NCBI GenBank assembly: GCA_016873165.1
Contig: VGXV01000029.1
Span: forward strand, 1-45,536
DNA: 45,536 nt
From: Planctomycetota bacterium
GTDB lineage: Bacteria; Planctomycetota; Brocadiia; Brocadiales; Brocadiaceae
Direction: 5' to 3'
The notes under the pieces are model-generated. The model did no database searches, was not told the DNA's origin, and saw nothing but the letters and a program-made list of their open reading frames with translations. Of the stretch, positions 18,768 to 27,060 are shown in pieces; the first letter of the stretch is position 1; each line of letters starts with the position of its first letter. The position numbers and the translations under genes were made by a program.

Positions 18768-20309
18768 TTAATAAGTATTTATTTGGGGCGAAGCGATAAT
18801 ATCTTTGACAACGTCACCCAGCGTTTTGATGTCAGGAATGTGTGCGGAATAATAAGCAGGATTATGTTTATACGATTTCCACTCAACATTTATGCAATCA
18901 TTTAAGTGATCGTACCTGATATTGGCATAATCTGCCGAAGGGTTAAATATAAATATAATCTGCGATAAATCCATTCCCTCTTTTAATAGCTGATCGATCA
19001 GTATTTCCAGACTTTTCGTGTGATTGGCAACAATTGCACAGTGAAGATTATCCAATTGGTATGGATACAAATCGTAGCGTCTTATTTTTTGCAGTATTTT
19101 CTGAAGATAGCTTGTCTTCCGATTGCCTAATAAATATTTAGCAAAAGGATCTTTGTGATAAATGTCATCTACAGGACTGATATGCGCAAAATAACCAAAA
19201 CTTTTGGGATACGAAAAAATGACGGTAGTGCACGGCCCTACCCCTTTCGTTTCCAATATCTCGCCCGACTTTGTCATGGCATACTCGTTAATATCCACCC
19301 TTTTGGTCTTTTGGGCCGGCAATGGATTCCTGTCCCGAACAGAATTCGTGATAGCTGCGTTTGGCAGGCATTCTGCAATTTTTACAAGAAAATATTTTTT
19401 ATATTCCTTATAAATATTCGAAATAACCTCATCTTCATCCATCTCAACAATAATGCACCATGATTGTCCAAACACCTCAAATTGTTCAAATGTGCTGAGC
19501 ACATTTATATCCCTGTAATCTTTTATAATCTTGCTCCCCGTTTTTTGCTGAAGCGCAAGTTTAACCGCCTCGGTGTCTATTTTACGCTTCAAAATAGTGC
19601 TGTCTTCAATAAATCTGGACTCCGTCAGCATCAGTTTATTTTCATTTACAAGATACACCTCCCCGGTTCTTCCAAGATTCTTATGGTCAGACAATATCGT
19701 GTTAACTTTGTTTATCGGAAATTGCAAAACAAACCAGCCCGTAAAATTTTTCTTTTCATATACGGACACAACAAAAAAAGCGGCAGGCTCATCTGACGGA
19801 GGATAAAATTCATAGTTGATAAACTCCATTTCAGGCACTTCCTTAAGATGTCTGGCAAGGGAAGTAGCCGCATACTTCCCGGTAAAAAGATTTGTATGAT
19901 AATCATCTTCCTGTTTTATACTATGAAAGATAAAACCCTTGCTATCCACAAAAAGAATATCATAGAAATCCTTATACTTCGTGACAAAATTCACATCCGC
20001 CTCACACTCCTTATCCTGAATACTCTCCCTATCATCGGTTCCTGAAGCGGCAACCCGATAGTATTTTTTTATCTGATAAAAACAATCAAGCATGCTTTTA
20101 TCAGAAGCAATACCCATTGCTATATTTCTAATTTCAGCAAAATAATTAATTATCTCCTCTTTCTTCACATCTCTTATTTCCCTCAAAAACCGGAAATTAC
20201 GCTCTATAAGGTTATTCCCGGGTATTCTGCTGCATCCGGGATTAACTAATAGAAAAACGAATAACACGATTAATCCGGAATAATTTTTGTATTTCCAAAA
20301 AGATTTCAT
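18768..20309 (-). CDS. Lipoprotein with Cache-type sensor and CheD-like deamidase domain
   Basis: 513 residues. A lipobox (LVNPGC, Cys26) after a hydrophobic signal anchors it on the outer face of a membrane. Residues about 40-295 read as a Cache-type sensor (DFYDILFVDSKGFIFHS, FTGWFVLQFPINKVNTIL, GRTGEVYLVNENKLMLTES, QSWCIIVEMDEDEV), as in chemoreceptors. Residues about 337-475 resemble CheD: VDINEYAMTKSGEILETKGVGPC with Thr354 six residues before Cys360 and, after TTVIFSYPKSFGYFA, His376. This matches the Thr/Cys/His arrangement of CheD glutamine deamidases (Thr21, Cys27, His44 in Thermotoga CheD), one residue shorter in the Cys-His loop. A later helix (TKSLEILIDQLLKEGMDLSQI) also fits. Deamidation outside the cytoplasm would be new; substrate unknown. 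Confidence 0.7.
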   Translation of the reverse strand: MKSFWKYKNYSGLIVLFVFLLVNPGCSRIPGNNLIERNFRFLREIRDVKKEEIINYFAEIRNIAMGIASDKSMLDCFYQIKKYYRVAASGTDDRESIQDKECEADVNFVTKYKDFYDILFVDSKGFIFHSIKQEDDYHTNLFTGKYAATSLARHLKEVPEMEFINYEFYPPSDEPAAFFVVSVYEKKNFTGWFVLQFPINKVNTILSDHKNLGRTGEVYLVNENKLMLTESRFIEDSTILKRKIDTEAVKLALQQKTGSKIIKDYRDINVLSTFEQFEVFGQSWCIIVEMDEDEVISNIYKEYKKYFLVKIAECLPNAAITNSVRDRNPLPAQKTKRVDINEYAMTKSGEILETKGVGPCTTVIFSYPKSFGYFAHISPVDDIYHKDPFAKYLLGNRKTSYLQKILQKIRRYDLYPYQLDNLHCAIVANHTKSLEILIDQLLKEGMDLSQIIFIFNPSADYANIRYDHLNDCINVEWKSYKHNPAYYSAHIPDIKTLGDVVKDIIASPQINTY

Positions 20310-20539
20310 TTTAATACTCTTAAATCATACTCAGAGTGCTTATAAAATGTAAATTTTCGTAACAATTTAGTTTTTTGAAAGCACATTGCCTATAAGCTCT
20401 GTAGGAGCGCTCTGTTTGTAAGGCATGATGCTCCTATCAGTACAAAACGAGTCTGAAAAATATTTCACCGCAGTGTATCTCACTTCGCTGTCTTCGTGTA
20501 AGATGGCATTTTTTATTTTATTTTCAGAAAGTCGTATTG

Positions 20540-22165
20540 TCATTTATCTGATGCCTCCGGATCATGATCATAAAATTTTGTGACCATCTTCAACCTTCTC
20601 ATTTCGTCAGCGGCACGTTCCTTATCTCCCAGCTTTGTGTATAGTTGAATAAGATTGCTGTGAACAATGGGGTTGAAGGGATTCACCCTGTTTGCCAGCA
20701 AAAGATAATCTATCGCCGTTTGATACTCTCCTTTTCTCTGGTACAGTTCGCCTAAGGAAATATATGTGGTGGTGTATTCGGGATAATAATCGAGTGCGGA
20801 CTTCAACACTTCTTCCGCCTTTGAATACTGCGTATCCCTGATATAGGCAATTGCCAGTTTATTCTGAATCTGAGGGGAAATATTTTTTGCCCTCTCAAAC
20901 GCCTTTTCATATTCTATAATAGCCGCGCTATACAATCCTTCGCGCCGCAGAAGGTCTCCCAACATTGCGAATTTTCTTGCGTCTTTTACCTCTATTTCGG
21001 CAACACTTTCAAGATCGTCCACAATCGAGGACGATTCCTTCAATTTCGTCGGAAGTATCCTGATTCCATGAACCCTTTTTAGTTTCTTTTCTTTCAGGTA
21101 TTGCAGCCAATTCTTTTCGAATACATCAAATGGAATCCCGAGAGCAGACGATATTGCGTCTTTCGCGTCCATCCCGCTTTTTATTTCATCGAGTATCGCG
21201 GTAATAAAGGGATATCCTCCCTGATTATGCAAATAGTCAATTGCCGTAAATACCTCCGCAAAGGCAAGGGCGGTATCCTCTCTTTTTTCTAATTTAGCCA
21301 GAGAGGGATGCATTTTCTCGAAGGTGATAAAGTAGTCATTTTCCACCGCCTCTGCCAAAAGACTTTCCAGAGAAACGGGCAATGCGGGAGCATTATCCCC
21401 CAACCATCGTCTTTCCTCATATTTGGCAATCCCTTCATGAAGCCAGACCGGCACGCGGTTGTATGTCTTTTTCATTATCACATAATGTACATATTCATGG
21501 GTAAGGGTATCGAGCCACTCGTATCCCCTCGGCTGCAACCGAGGACTCGTAATAATCACCCGGTTAAATAAACATATTGCAATCGTCCCGGAGGTTTCTA
21601 TCTCTTTCTGCGTCAAAGTGGAAATGGTGCAAAAACTCTCAGCGTCCGGATAGACTTCAACGAGTATTTTCCCCTCAGGAAAATAATTCAGGTCGCTGCC
21701 AATAGCATGATATGCGCTTTCAAGCGTATCAAGTGCGTATTCTGCCAAAATCGCGTCTTTTTCTTCCAGAAACCGAAAGATAAAATGTTCCGACTCGATT
21801 TCCTTAAACTTGCCTGCTGTGCGGTAAATTGTTTGGACAAACTGATAAAATCCCTCTGCCTGCTGAATTACCTCTGGCGCTTTTTGCGCTTTTTTCAAAA
21901 GACCCAGCGCTTCCTCATACCTTCCCTCATAGAAACGTACTTTTCCGGCAAAATAACACACATGTGAATCATCCGGCGCTAATAAAAGCACTTTTTCAGC
22001 GATCTTTTTTGCATCTTCAATCTGCCATGCATTCAAACATTCCTCGCCATACACGATTTCACCCAGAATATCAAAAAATTCATTCGACCGGGCTTTCGCA
22101 ATATTTTCCTGAAAGACAAGGAATAGTATCAGCATCATCATTGTTATTATTGCTTTTCTTTTCAT
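20540..22165 (-). CDS. Exported TPR protein with gluzincin peptidase (peptidase MA-like) domain
   Basis: 541 residues from the ATG at 22165 (GAGGG Shine-Dalgarno; a TTG 15 nt further upstream is also in frame). A signal peptide (about 1-25) is followed by TPR-like helices (about 35-105). The peptidase domain has HEYVH (about 223-227) in LDTLTHEYVHYVIMKK and the third zinc ligand in VPVWLHEGIAKYEER (Glu about 244), the HExxH...E pattern of the MA clan. The C-terminus has three or more TPRs (about 400-510). It is likely a periplasmic protease or degenerate scaffold; the active site looks intact. It starts only 7 nt after the stop of the 1138-residue DUF4175 gene, so the two are co-transcribed and probably work together. 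Confidence 0.8.
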   Translation of the reverse strand: MKRKAIITMMMLILFLVFQENIAKARSNEFFDILGEIVYGEECLNAWQIEDAKKIAEKVLLLAPDDSHVCYFAGKVRFYEGRYEEALGLLKKAQKAPEVIQQAEGFYQFVQTIYRTAGKFKEIESEHFIFRFLEEKDAILAEYALDTLESAYHAIGSDLNYFPEGKILVEVYPDAESFCTISTLTQKEIETSGTIAICLFNRVIITSPRLQPRGYEWLDTLTHEYVHYVIMKKTYNRVPVWLHEGIAKYEERRWLGDNAPALPVSLESLLAEAVENDYFITFEKMHPSLAKLEKREDTALAFAEVFTAIDYLHNQGGYPFITAILDEIKSGMDAKDAISSALGIPFDVFEKNWLQYLKEKKLKRVHGIRILPTKLKESSSIVDDLESVAEIEVKDARKFAMLGDLLRREGLYSAAIIEYEKAFERAKNISPQIQNKLAIAYIRDTQYSKAEEVLKSALDYYPEYTTTYISLGELYQRKGEYQTAIDYLLLANRVNPFNPIVHSNLIQLYTKLGDKERAADEMRRLKMVTKFYDHDPEASDK

Positions 22166-22172
22166 TCTGCCC

Positions 22173-25100
22173 TCAATCAACCAATCTTTGATAATAATCT
22201 TTATTTAACTCCTTATATTTCTCAGGCAAACCCTCTTTTAACGCATCGAGAATTTCTTCTCTGAATTTTTTCGGCACTTTATATGCATCCTCGGAGGGTA
22301 TTTCCACCTTTTCCGAAGTAGAGGCAACCTGCCCTTCTTCCATTCTGCCGCGGAACGGCATCGGCATTCCTTCTCCCATCATCCCCTGCTTTACGTGCTC
22401 TTTTGCCTTCTGCACCCCTTTTTTCGCCTCGGCAAGGCGGTACAGCGATTCTCTTTCCTCAATAACCGCGCCGGGAATGTCCTGCCCTTCCAGTCGTTGC
22501 TTCGCGCCGGACATGGAATTTGAAGCCATTTCAAGCTGTCTGTTTGCATCCTCATCCATAAATGGCGTTTGTTTCGAAAGCTGCTCTAACATCTCCATGA
22601 GTTCATCCGTCTCATTTTTATACTCTCCCTGTTTCTCCGCGTATTGTTGCAATGCTTCCTGATCTTCCTGATTCATACTGGCCATCCGGTGCTGATCGAG
22701 AAACTTTGTCATAGACTCAAGGTCCCTGACTATCTCCTGGCTTTGTTGCGCCGCATCTTCAATTTTTTGCGCTGTTTCACTCTCTTCCTGCGGCAGCGCT
22801 TCCTCTCCCTCACTCTTTTTCAGTTCGAGAGACTCCTGCATACGATTGTTCCAGTGATTCGTGTTCTGCGCAACTTCCCGTGCCAATTCCAACGACTCGT
22901 TGATATCTTTCCCCTTCATCATTTCCTTAAGATGAGAAAGCGCCTCCTCTGTCTGGGGCAATTCCTTATCGACATAAAGAAAATCTCTCTGCAGGGGATC
23001 TCTGTTGATCTCACGGTTCAACTCCGCGTTTTTTCTTGTCAGTTCCGATAATTTACCTGCTTCCTCTTTCGACATATCCGGTTCTTCTGTACTTTCGAAC
23101 AAATCGCTGAATCGGTTCATCGGCAACATTCCCCGCTGTTCGGAAAATTGCTGCAATTGTTGTTTGGTCTGAAGATATTCCTGCAGCAATTCATTTTTTG
23201 CCAGATATTCTTTTGCCCCTTCAATATCCCGTTTCACGGCTTCGATTCTTTCTTCCTGTTTTTCGAAAAAGGACTTTAATGTTTCATTCATGGATTCCGA
23301 GACACGCTCCTGAATATCTTTCTTTAACTCTTCCGTTTTCTCCGCCAGCGCTCTTTGCTTATTTTCCAGTTCCGACATAGAATCCAGCGCTTTGTCCATC
23401 TTTTTCAAGGAGTCGGAATAAAACGAATCCGTCAGCCCCTGCGAAGCGGAATTCATCTGATCCATCATCTTCTGCAGAGACGAAAGCATCCTTTGCGCCG
23501 CCTGCAGCGCGCCTTCAAAATCTCCGTTTTTAAGGGCATTTTTCATTTCATTTACATCGTTCATAACGTTATCCTGCTCAATCCCCTTCATTGCGTCCGC
23601 GTTCAGGAATTCATCCATGTGCTCACTCTGCGCCATTTGCATGAGTTTCATCATCATCTGCTGAATCATATTTTCAATATTTTTCAATTCGGCAAGCGCC
23701 TTTTCATTCAGTTTCATATTCCCTGTTTCACGCAGTTGATTAAGTAATTGTTCAATCGTATTCTGGGACTGAATCAGGTCTTTCCCCGTATCAATAACTT
23801 CATCCAGCTTCTGCTTTTGTATCATTTCATTCAGGAACATAATCATATCTTCCACTTCCGCCACTTCCGCGTCCTGTAATAATTGAAGCTCTGTCAGCAT
23901 TGTTACGGGCACATTATCATCAGCCACGGAAAGCATTGATTTTTGTATGGCCTCTTGTTTCTGCTCCGTCACATCACGAAACTTCTTCCTCAGATTTTCC
24001 AGGGAATAATAAACACTGTAATTTGCTATGGTATCTTCCTGCATGCCCACCAGAATATCCGTAAAGAGGCGATTAATAATCCCTACACGTTCTTTGATAA
24101 TATCCTGCCGCATAAGCAGATACTCTTTTGAGGCGCACCTTTCATCATCAACCCTGTTCACAAGGTCATCGGACAATAATCTCAGCGCTTCTTTCACCAG
24201 CGATTCCTGCAATTGTATCAACTCCTGATGCTTCTTCCGGGAACTGTAAATCTCCAGATAATACGTTGCAGATGTGCCGGTTTTCGGCCCCGATATCGTA
24301 TCGTTGTCCTTTACTTCCAGATAGTATGCAACCTTATCGTCCGGCTGCAGATTCAATTCGCTTAACGACCATTTATACGTCCCGTTATACAATACCTGTC
24401 TTTTACTGAAACGGGACAAAGCCCTTGCGTTCTTTTCATTTCGCACTTCATAGACAAGAGAAATCTCCGTCAATCCATAATCATCCTTCGCGTTATATTG
24501 AAGATGTACCACGTCTTTTTCGTTCACCACCAAATCCTTTGCCGGTGTGTCAATGGACACATGGGGAGTCTGATCAGGAAGGACTTCAACCATATATAAT
24601 GCCTGATCCCTCGTGACATTTCCCCTCGAATCCGTTATCTCAAAACAATAGGAACCATTCTCCAGCAATTGCAACACGCCGTTCATGGTCTTGTTGTTCT
24701 CGACTGTGAGCGGAATTATTGTGGACTCGTTAAATATAATCTTTGCCGATACCAGGGGACGATCGGTCGTTGCGCTGATTTGCGCTTCACTCCCCTTCAG
24801 GGCCTTTATATTGCCGCTCGTGTTGTAAAACGTCTTCGGCTCCATGCCGGAATAGAGAGGATACCGGTAACTCACGGTAATATCGCCAATAACGGGCACT
24901 GTGGGTGTTGCAAATTGCCCTCTGATAATCTCACCCCTGTCGCTGAGATAACTGAAGAAAAGCGGAATATTTTTGTCGAGAGAAGCACGGTGAAACGCAT
25001 ATACTGCCCCAAAAAGAAGAACGCTAAAAATAAGGAGTGTATTGCCGAAGAGAAGAAATTTTCTGCCAACCACCACCTGCATGTTCAATTGCTTCAATTT

Positions 25101-25589
25101 CCGTGAAGTATCGTCAACCAGCATGGAGACCATCTGGTCGGAATAGTGCAACTTCTCCGCATCGCCCCGCGACTTTGTTAACTGCAGGGAACTGATAAGC
25201 GCGTTATTCAGCGAGGGGTATTTTTGCTCTATCAAAAGGGCGATCTTTTCTCTGTTCAGTACGGAAACCAGTGGCCGCACAATTAGCTTAAAAAAAACGA
25301 CGCTCAAAACAGCAAGGCAAAGGAGATAAAATGCCCCAAGTCCTCCGGATAATCGTAAGAGTGTGGTGACACTAAAAGCGCCCGTCATCACCAGCGCAAC
25401 CATCAGTGAAAGCACCACGGCAACACCGCCGAACAATCTATTCACAATGACATGTTTGCACACCAGTCGTAATGACCTGTTGATTATGCTTTCACCGCTT
25501 TGGGACTTCGCGTCCCTGAAGTTTAACAGCGTAACAATATCAATCAGGTTAGTGATCAGCTTACTTGTTTTCGACAATAAATTTTTCAT
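22173..25589 (-). CDS. Large DUF4175-type membrane protein with long coiled-coil region
   Basis: 1138 residues. Three N-terminal TM helices (two near 48-112, one about 175-200) precede a periplasmic beta-rich part (about 220-430; PVIGDITVSYRYPLYSG, DYGLTEISLVYEV, PDDKVAYYLEVKDND), the pattern of DUF4175/TIGR02302 proteins. The rest (about 470-1070) is dominated by Glu/Gln/Met-rich amphipathic helices that predict long coiled coils, for example KMDKALDSMSELENKQRALAEK. DUF4175 proteins usually sit beside MoxR/BatA-type genes and are implicated in envelope integrity; here the partner is a TPR-gluzincin protease. There is no lipobox and no C-terminal anchor. It is the first gene of its operon and its exact function is unknown. 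Confidence 0.75.
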   Translation of the reverse strand: MKNLLSKTSKLITNLIDIVTLLNFRDAKSQSGESIINRSLRLVCKHVIVNRLFGGVAVVLSLMVALVMTGAFSVTTLLRLSGGLGAFYLLCLAVLSVVFFKLIVRPLVSVLNREKIALLIEQKYPSLNNALISSLQLTKSRGDAEKLHYSDQMVSMLVDDTSRKLKQLNMQVVVGRKFLLFGNTLLIFSVLLFGAVYAFHRASLDKNIPLFFSYLSDRGEIIRGQFATPTVPVIGDITVSYRYPLYSGMEPKTFYNTSGNIKALKGSEAQISATTDRPLVSAKIIFNESTIIPLTVENNKTMNGVLQLLENGSYCFEITDSRGNVTRDQALYMVEVLPDQTPHVSIDTPAKDLVVNEKDVVHLQYNAKDDYGLTEISLVYEVRNEKNARALSRFSKRQVLYNGTYKWSLSELNLQPDDKVAYYLEVKDNDTISGPKTGTSATYYLEIYSSRKKHQELIQLQESLVKEALRLLSDDLVNRVDDERCASKEYLLMRQDIIKERVGIINRLFTDILVGMQEDTIANYSVYYSLENLRKKFRDVTEQKQEAIQKSMLSVADDNVPVTMLTELQLLQDAEVAEVEDMIMFLNEMIQKQKLDEVIDTGKDLIQSQNTIEQLLNQLRETGNMKLNEKALAELKNIENMIQQMMMKLMQMAQSEHMDEFLNADAMKGIEQDNVMNDVNEMKNALKNGDFEGALQAAQRMLSSLQKMMDQMNSASQGLTDSFYSDSLKKMDKALDSMSELENKQRALAEKTEELKKDIQERVSESMNETLKSFFEKQEERIEAVKRDIEGAKEYLAKNELLQEYLQTKQQLQQFSEQRGMLPMNRFSDLFESTEEPDMSKEEAGKLSELTRKNAELNREINRDPLQRDFLYVDKELPQTEEALSHLKEMMKGKDINESLELAREVAQNTNHWNNRMQESLELKKSEGEEALPQEESETAQKIEDAAQQSQEIVRDLESMTKFLDQHRMASMNQEDQEALQQYAEKQGEYKNETDELMEMLEQLSKQTPFMDEDANRQLEMASNSMSGAKQRLEGQDIPGAVIEERESLYRLAEAKKGVQKAKEHVKQGMMGEGMPMPFRGRMEEGQVASTSEKVEIPSEDAYKVPKKFREEILDALKEGLPEKYKELNKDYYQRLVD

Positions 25590-25762
25590 AGGAAATGAAG
25601 AAAATAACCCCTTTGTTTTTTAGTTGTTAACTATCATAAAGGGTATGTCTGGAGCGTTCAATTGTCAAACAAAAACTTATGGTTGAAAAATTGATATTCG
25701 CGGCTAAAATGTCACTTGCAGCTCTTATAAAAACCCTTTCAAATAATTGTCAATAACGGCCT

Positions 25763-26251
25763 ATGAAAATACTCGGAATTGATCCCGGAACGCTGGTTGT
25801 CGGTTACGGCATAATAGAAAAATCAGGTTCGGAAGTAAAGGTAATCGATTTTGGCGCCATAAAAACCGAAAAAAACCAGAGTTTCCCGGAACGCCTCAAA
25901 ACAATCCATACCAGGGTAACAGACCTGATATCGATACACAAACCTGACCAAATGGCGGTAGAAGAGGTTTTTTTCAGCAAAAACTTTAAATCCGCCATTA
26001 AAATAGGAGAAGGCAGGGGCATCATTTTTCTGTGCGCAGCGACCTCAAACATCCCCATCACCGAATATGCCGCCAGGGTGGTAAAAAAAGCAATCGTAGG
26101 AAACGGAAACGCCCATAAAGGCCAGGTGCAGGAAATGGTAAAAGTCATCCTCCGCCTGCCCGAAATCCCACAGCCGGAAGACGCCTCCGACGCCCTTGCC
26201 ATTGCCATCTGCCATAGCCATAATCTGCAAACGGGGCATTCATACTTTTGA
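25763..26251 (+). CDS. ruvC: Holliday junction resolvase RuvC
   Basis: Dimeric endonuclease that resolves Holliday junctions with RuvAB in recombinational repair. The 162-residue length and sequence fit RuvC: MKILGIDPGTLVVGYGII with catalytic Asp7, AVEEVFFSKNFKSAIKIGEGRG with Glu67, and PEDASDALAIAICH with Asp140 and Asp143 completing the acidic tetrad. KAIVGNGNAHKGQVQEMV is the conserved DNA-binding segment. The gene stands alone and divergent from the DUF4175 operon; ruvA and ruvB are not in the window. It forms the left chromosomal flank of the accessory island. Confidence 0.96.
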   Translation: MKILGIDPGTLVVGYGIIEKSGSEVKVIDFGAIKTEKNQSFPERLKTIHTRVTDLISIHKPDQMAVEEVFFSKNFKSAIKIGEGRGIIFLCAATSNIPITEYAARVVKKAIVGNGNAHKGQVQEMVKVILRLPEIPQPEDASDALAIAICHSHNLQTGHSYF

Positions 26252-26393
26252 GAAAGAAATCAAAACGGGGAAGGCATTCTCATTCATCGGTATGCTATAC
26301 TTATATTCGTGTTACGTAGTTTCAAAGATGTCATTCTTGTTCTTGTTTTCGCCAGGCTAAACTCCAGCACGAATTCATAGAGTGGTAAAGTCA

Positions 26394-26431
26394 CAACCAA
26401 ATCCCCATTAGAAAATGGGGCGAGGGGGTTG
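26394..26431. repeat. Imperfect palindrome downstream of ruvC
   Basis: CAACC...TCCCCATT-AGAA-AATGGGGC...GGTTG folds into a hairpin, followed after six nt by a T-rich stretch (cttttttac). It could act as a weak ruvC terminator, or be a REP-like repeat; it lies 140 nt beyond the ruvC stop. Confidence 0.5.
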
Positions 26432-26532
26432 CAAAAACCTTTTTTACAATTTATCAAATGTTTCGAGGTTTATTTATATTGTTGTAACTATGCTGCATTA
26501 TGAAATAACAAAGAAATAAAGAGAGAGAGAGG

Positions 26533-26615
26533 GTTGGGTTGAGCGAAAGTAAAACCCAACGATCACCATTTGCAACACTCGAAAAATAGTTGGGTTTCGT
26601 TCCACTCAACCCAAC
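26533..26615. repeat. Paired hairpin repeat (REP/BIME-like)
   Basis: Two units, each a hairpin with arms GTTGGGTT/AACCCAAC (26533-26560 and 26589-26615), are arranged head-to-head, so the whole is also palindromic. A GA microsatellite (gagagagaga) precedes it. It is the left edge of the repeat-rich zone bounding the cassette island. Confidence 0.7.
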
Positions 26616-26629
26616 GTGCTTTTGATATT

Positions 26630-26840
26630 GGAGAAAATGCGGAAAGACGATTCCTTAAGGTTCCTCTATAACCAGTGCAATAAAACGCTCTCCGGCGAAT
26701 AGTTACTATGCAGGTAAAATGATTTACCTGAATTGTAATCAATCCCCAATATATCCTTGTAATCAAAACTGTTAAATGTATAATCTTTTTAAAGGGAAAA
26801 ACTCTTTATTGTCAATAGATTAGGTTTGACCCCATGTTTC
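26630..26840. repeat. Dispersed repeat A, copy 2
   Basis: From GGAGAAAATGCGGAAAGACG to the terminus GGTTTGACCCCATGTTTC it is nearly identical to 28817-29028: a one-nt length difference and a handful of substitutions in about 210 bp. Only the right-hand half of the 545-bp element at 28477 is present. It truncates the first cassette gene on its left side and supplies an ATG to the remnant frame. Confidence 0.85.
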
Positions 26841-26965
26841 ATATTGACTGCGCAAATGGTCATGAATGGCAAGAATGTCCAAATAGAAGAACTGATAAGC
26901 GGCGGCCAAAGGGGTGTCCGGTGTGCAGAAGAAAAGGCAGCCAAACAAAAACTGAGGGGTGCTAA
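26834..26965 (+). pseudogene. Remnant of a zinc-ribbon cassette gene
   Basis: A 43-codon frame reads FHIDCANGHEWQECPNRR...RPKGCPVCRRKGS, the 'C..GH.W......R....GCP.C' pattern of DUF4379-like zinc-ribbon/nuclease-associated repeats. Its ATG belongs to dispersed repeat A, so the original 5' part is missing. The stop TAA lies inside the 5' end of attC1 (GCTAAC), which is normal for integron cassette genes. It is the tail of the first cassette in the array, cut off by the repeat. Confidence 0.55.
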
Positions 26966-27020
26966 CAAGCGCATCAACACCGACTCCGCTTCGCTACGCG
27001 GGTTATGCTGGTCGTTAGAT
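26961..27020 (+). other. attC recombination site 1
   Basis: 60 bp starting GCTAACAAGCGCATCAACAC and ending GCTGGTCGTTAGAT. The R'' box (GCTAAC) and R' box (GTTAGAT) are inverted, and the inner arms GCATCAAC/GTTATGC pair with unpaired extra bases, as in class 1 integron cassettes such as aadA. An imperfect stem with an extrahelical base is what integron integrases recognise. Confidence 0.88.
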
Positions 27021-27060
27021 TTATAAGTTATCAAACACACATTAGAGCAAACAAGACCAT

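Noticed and set aside
26826-27026. 66-residue frame running across attC1
   Set aside because: It runs through the attC recombination site in a different frame from the zinc-ribbon remnant, whose CxxC-like motifs and stop at the R'' box are more convincing.
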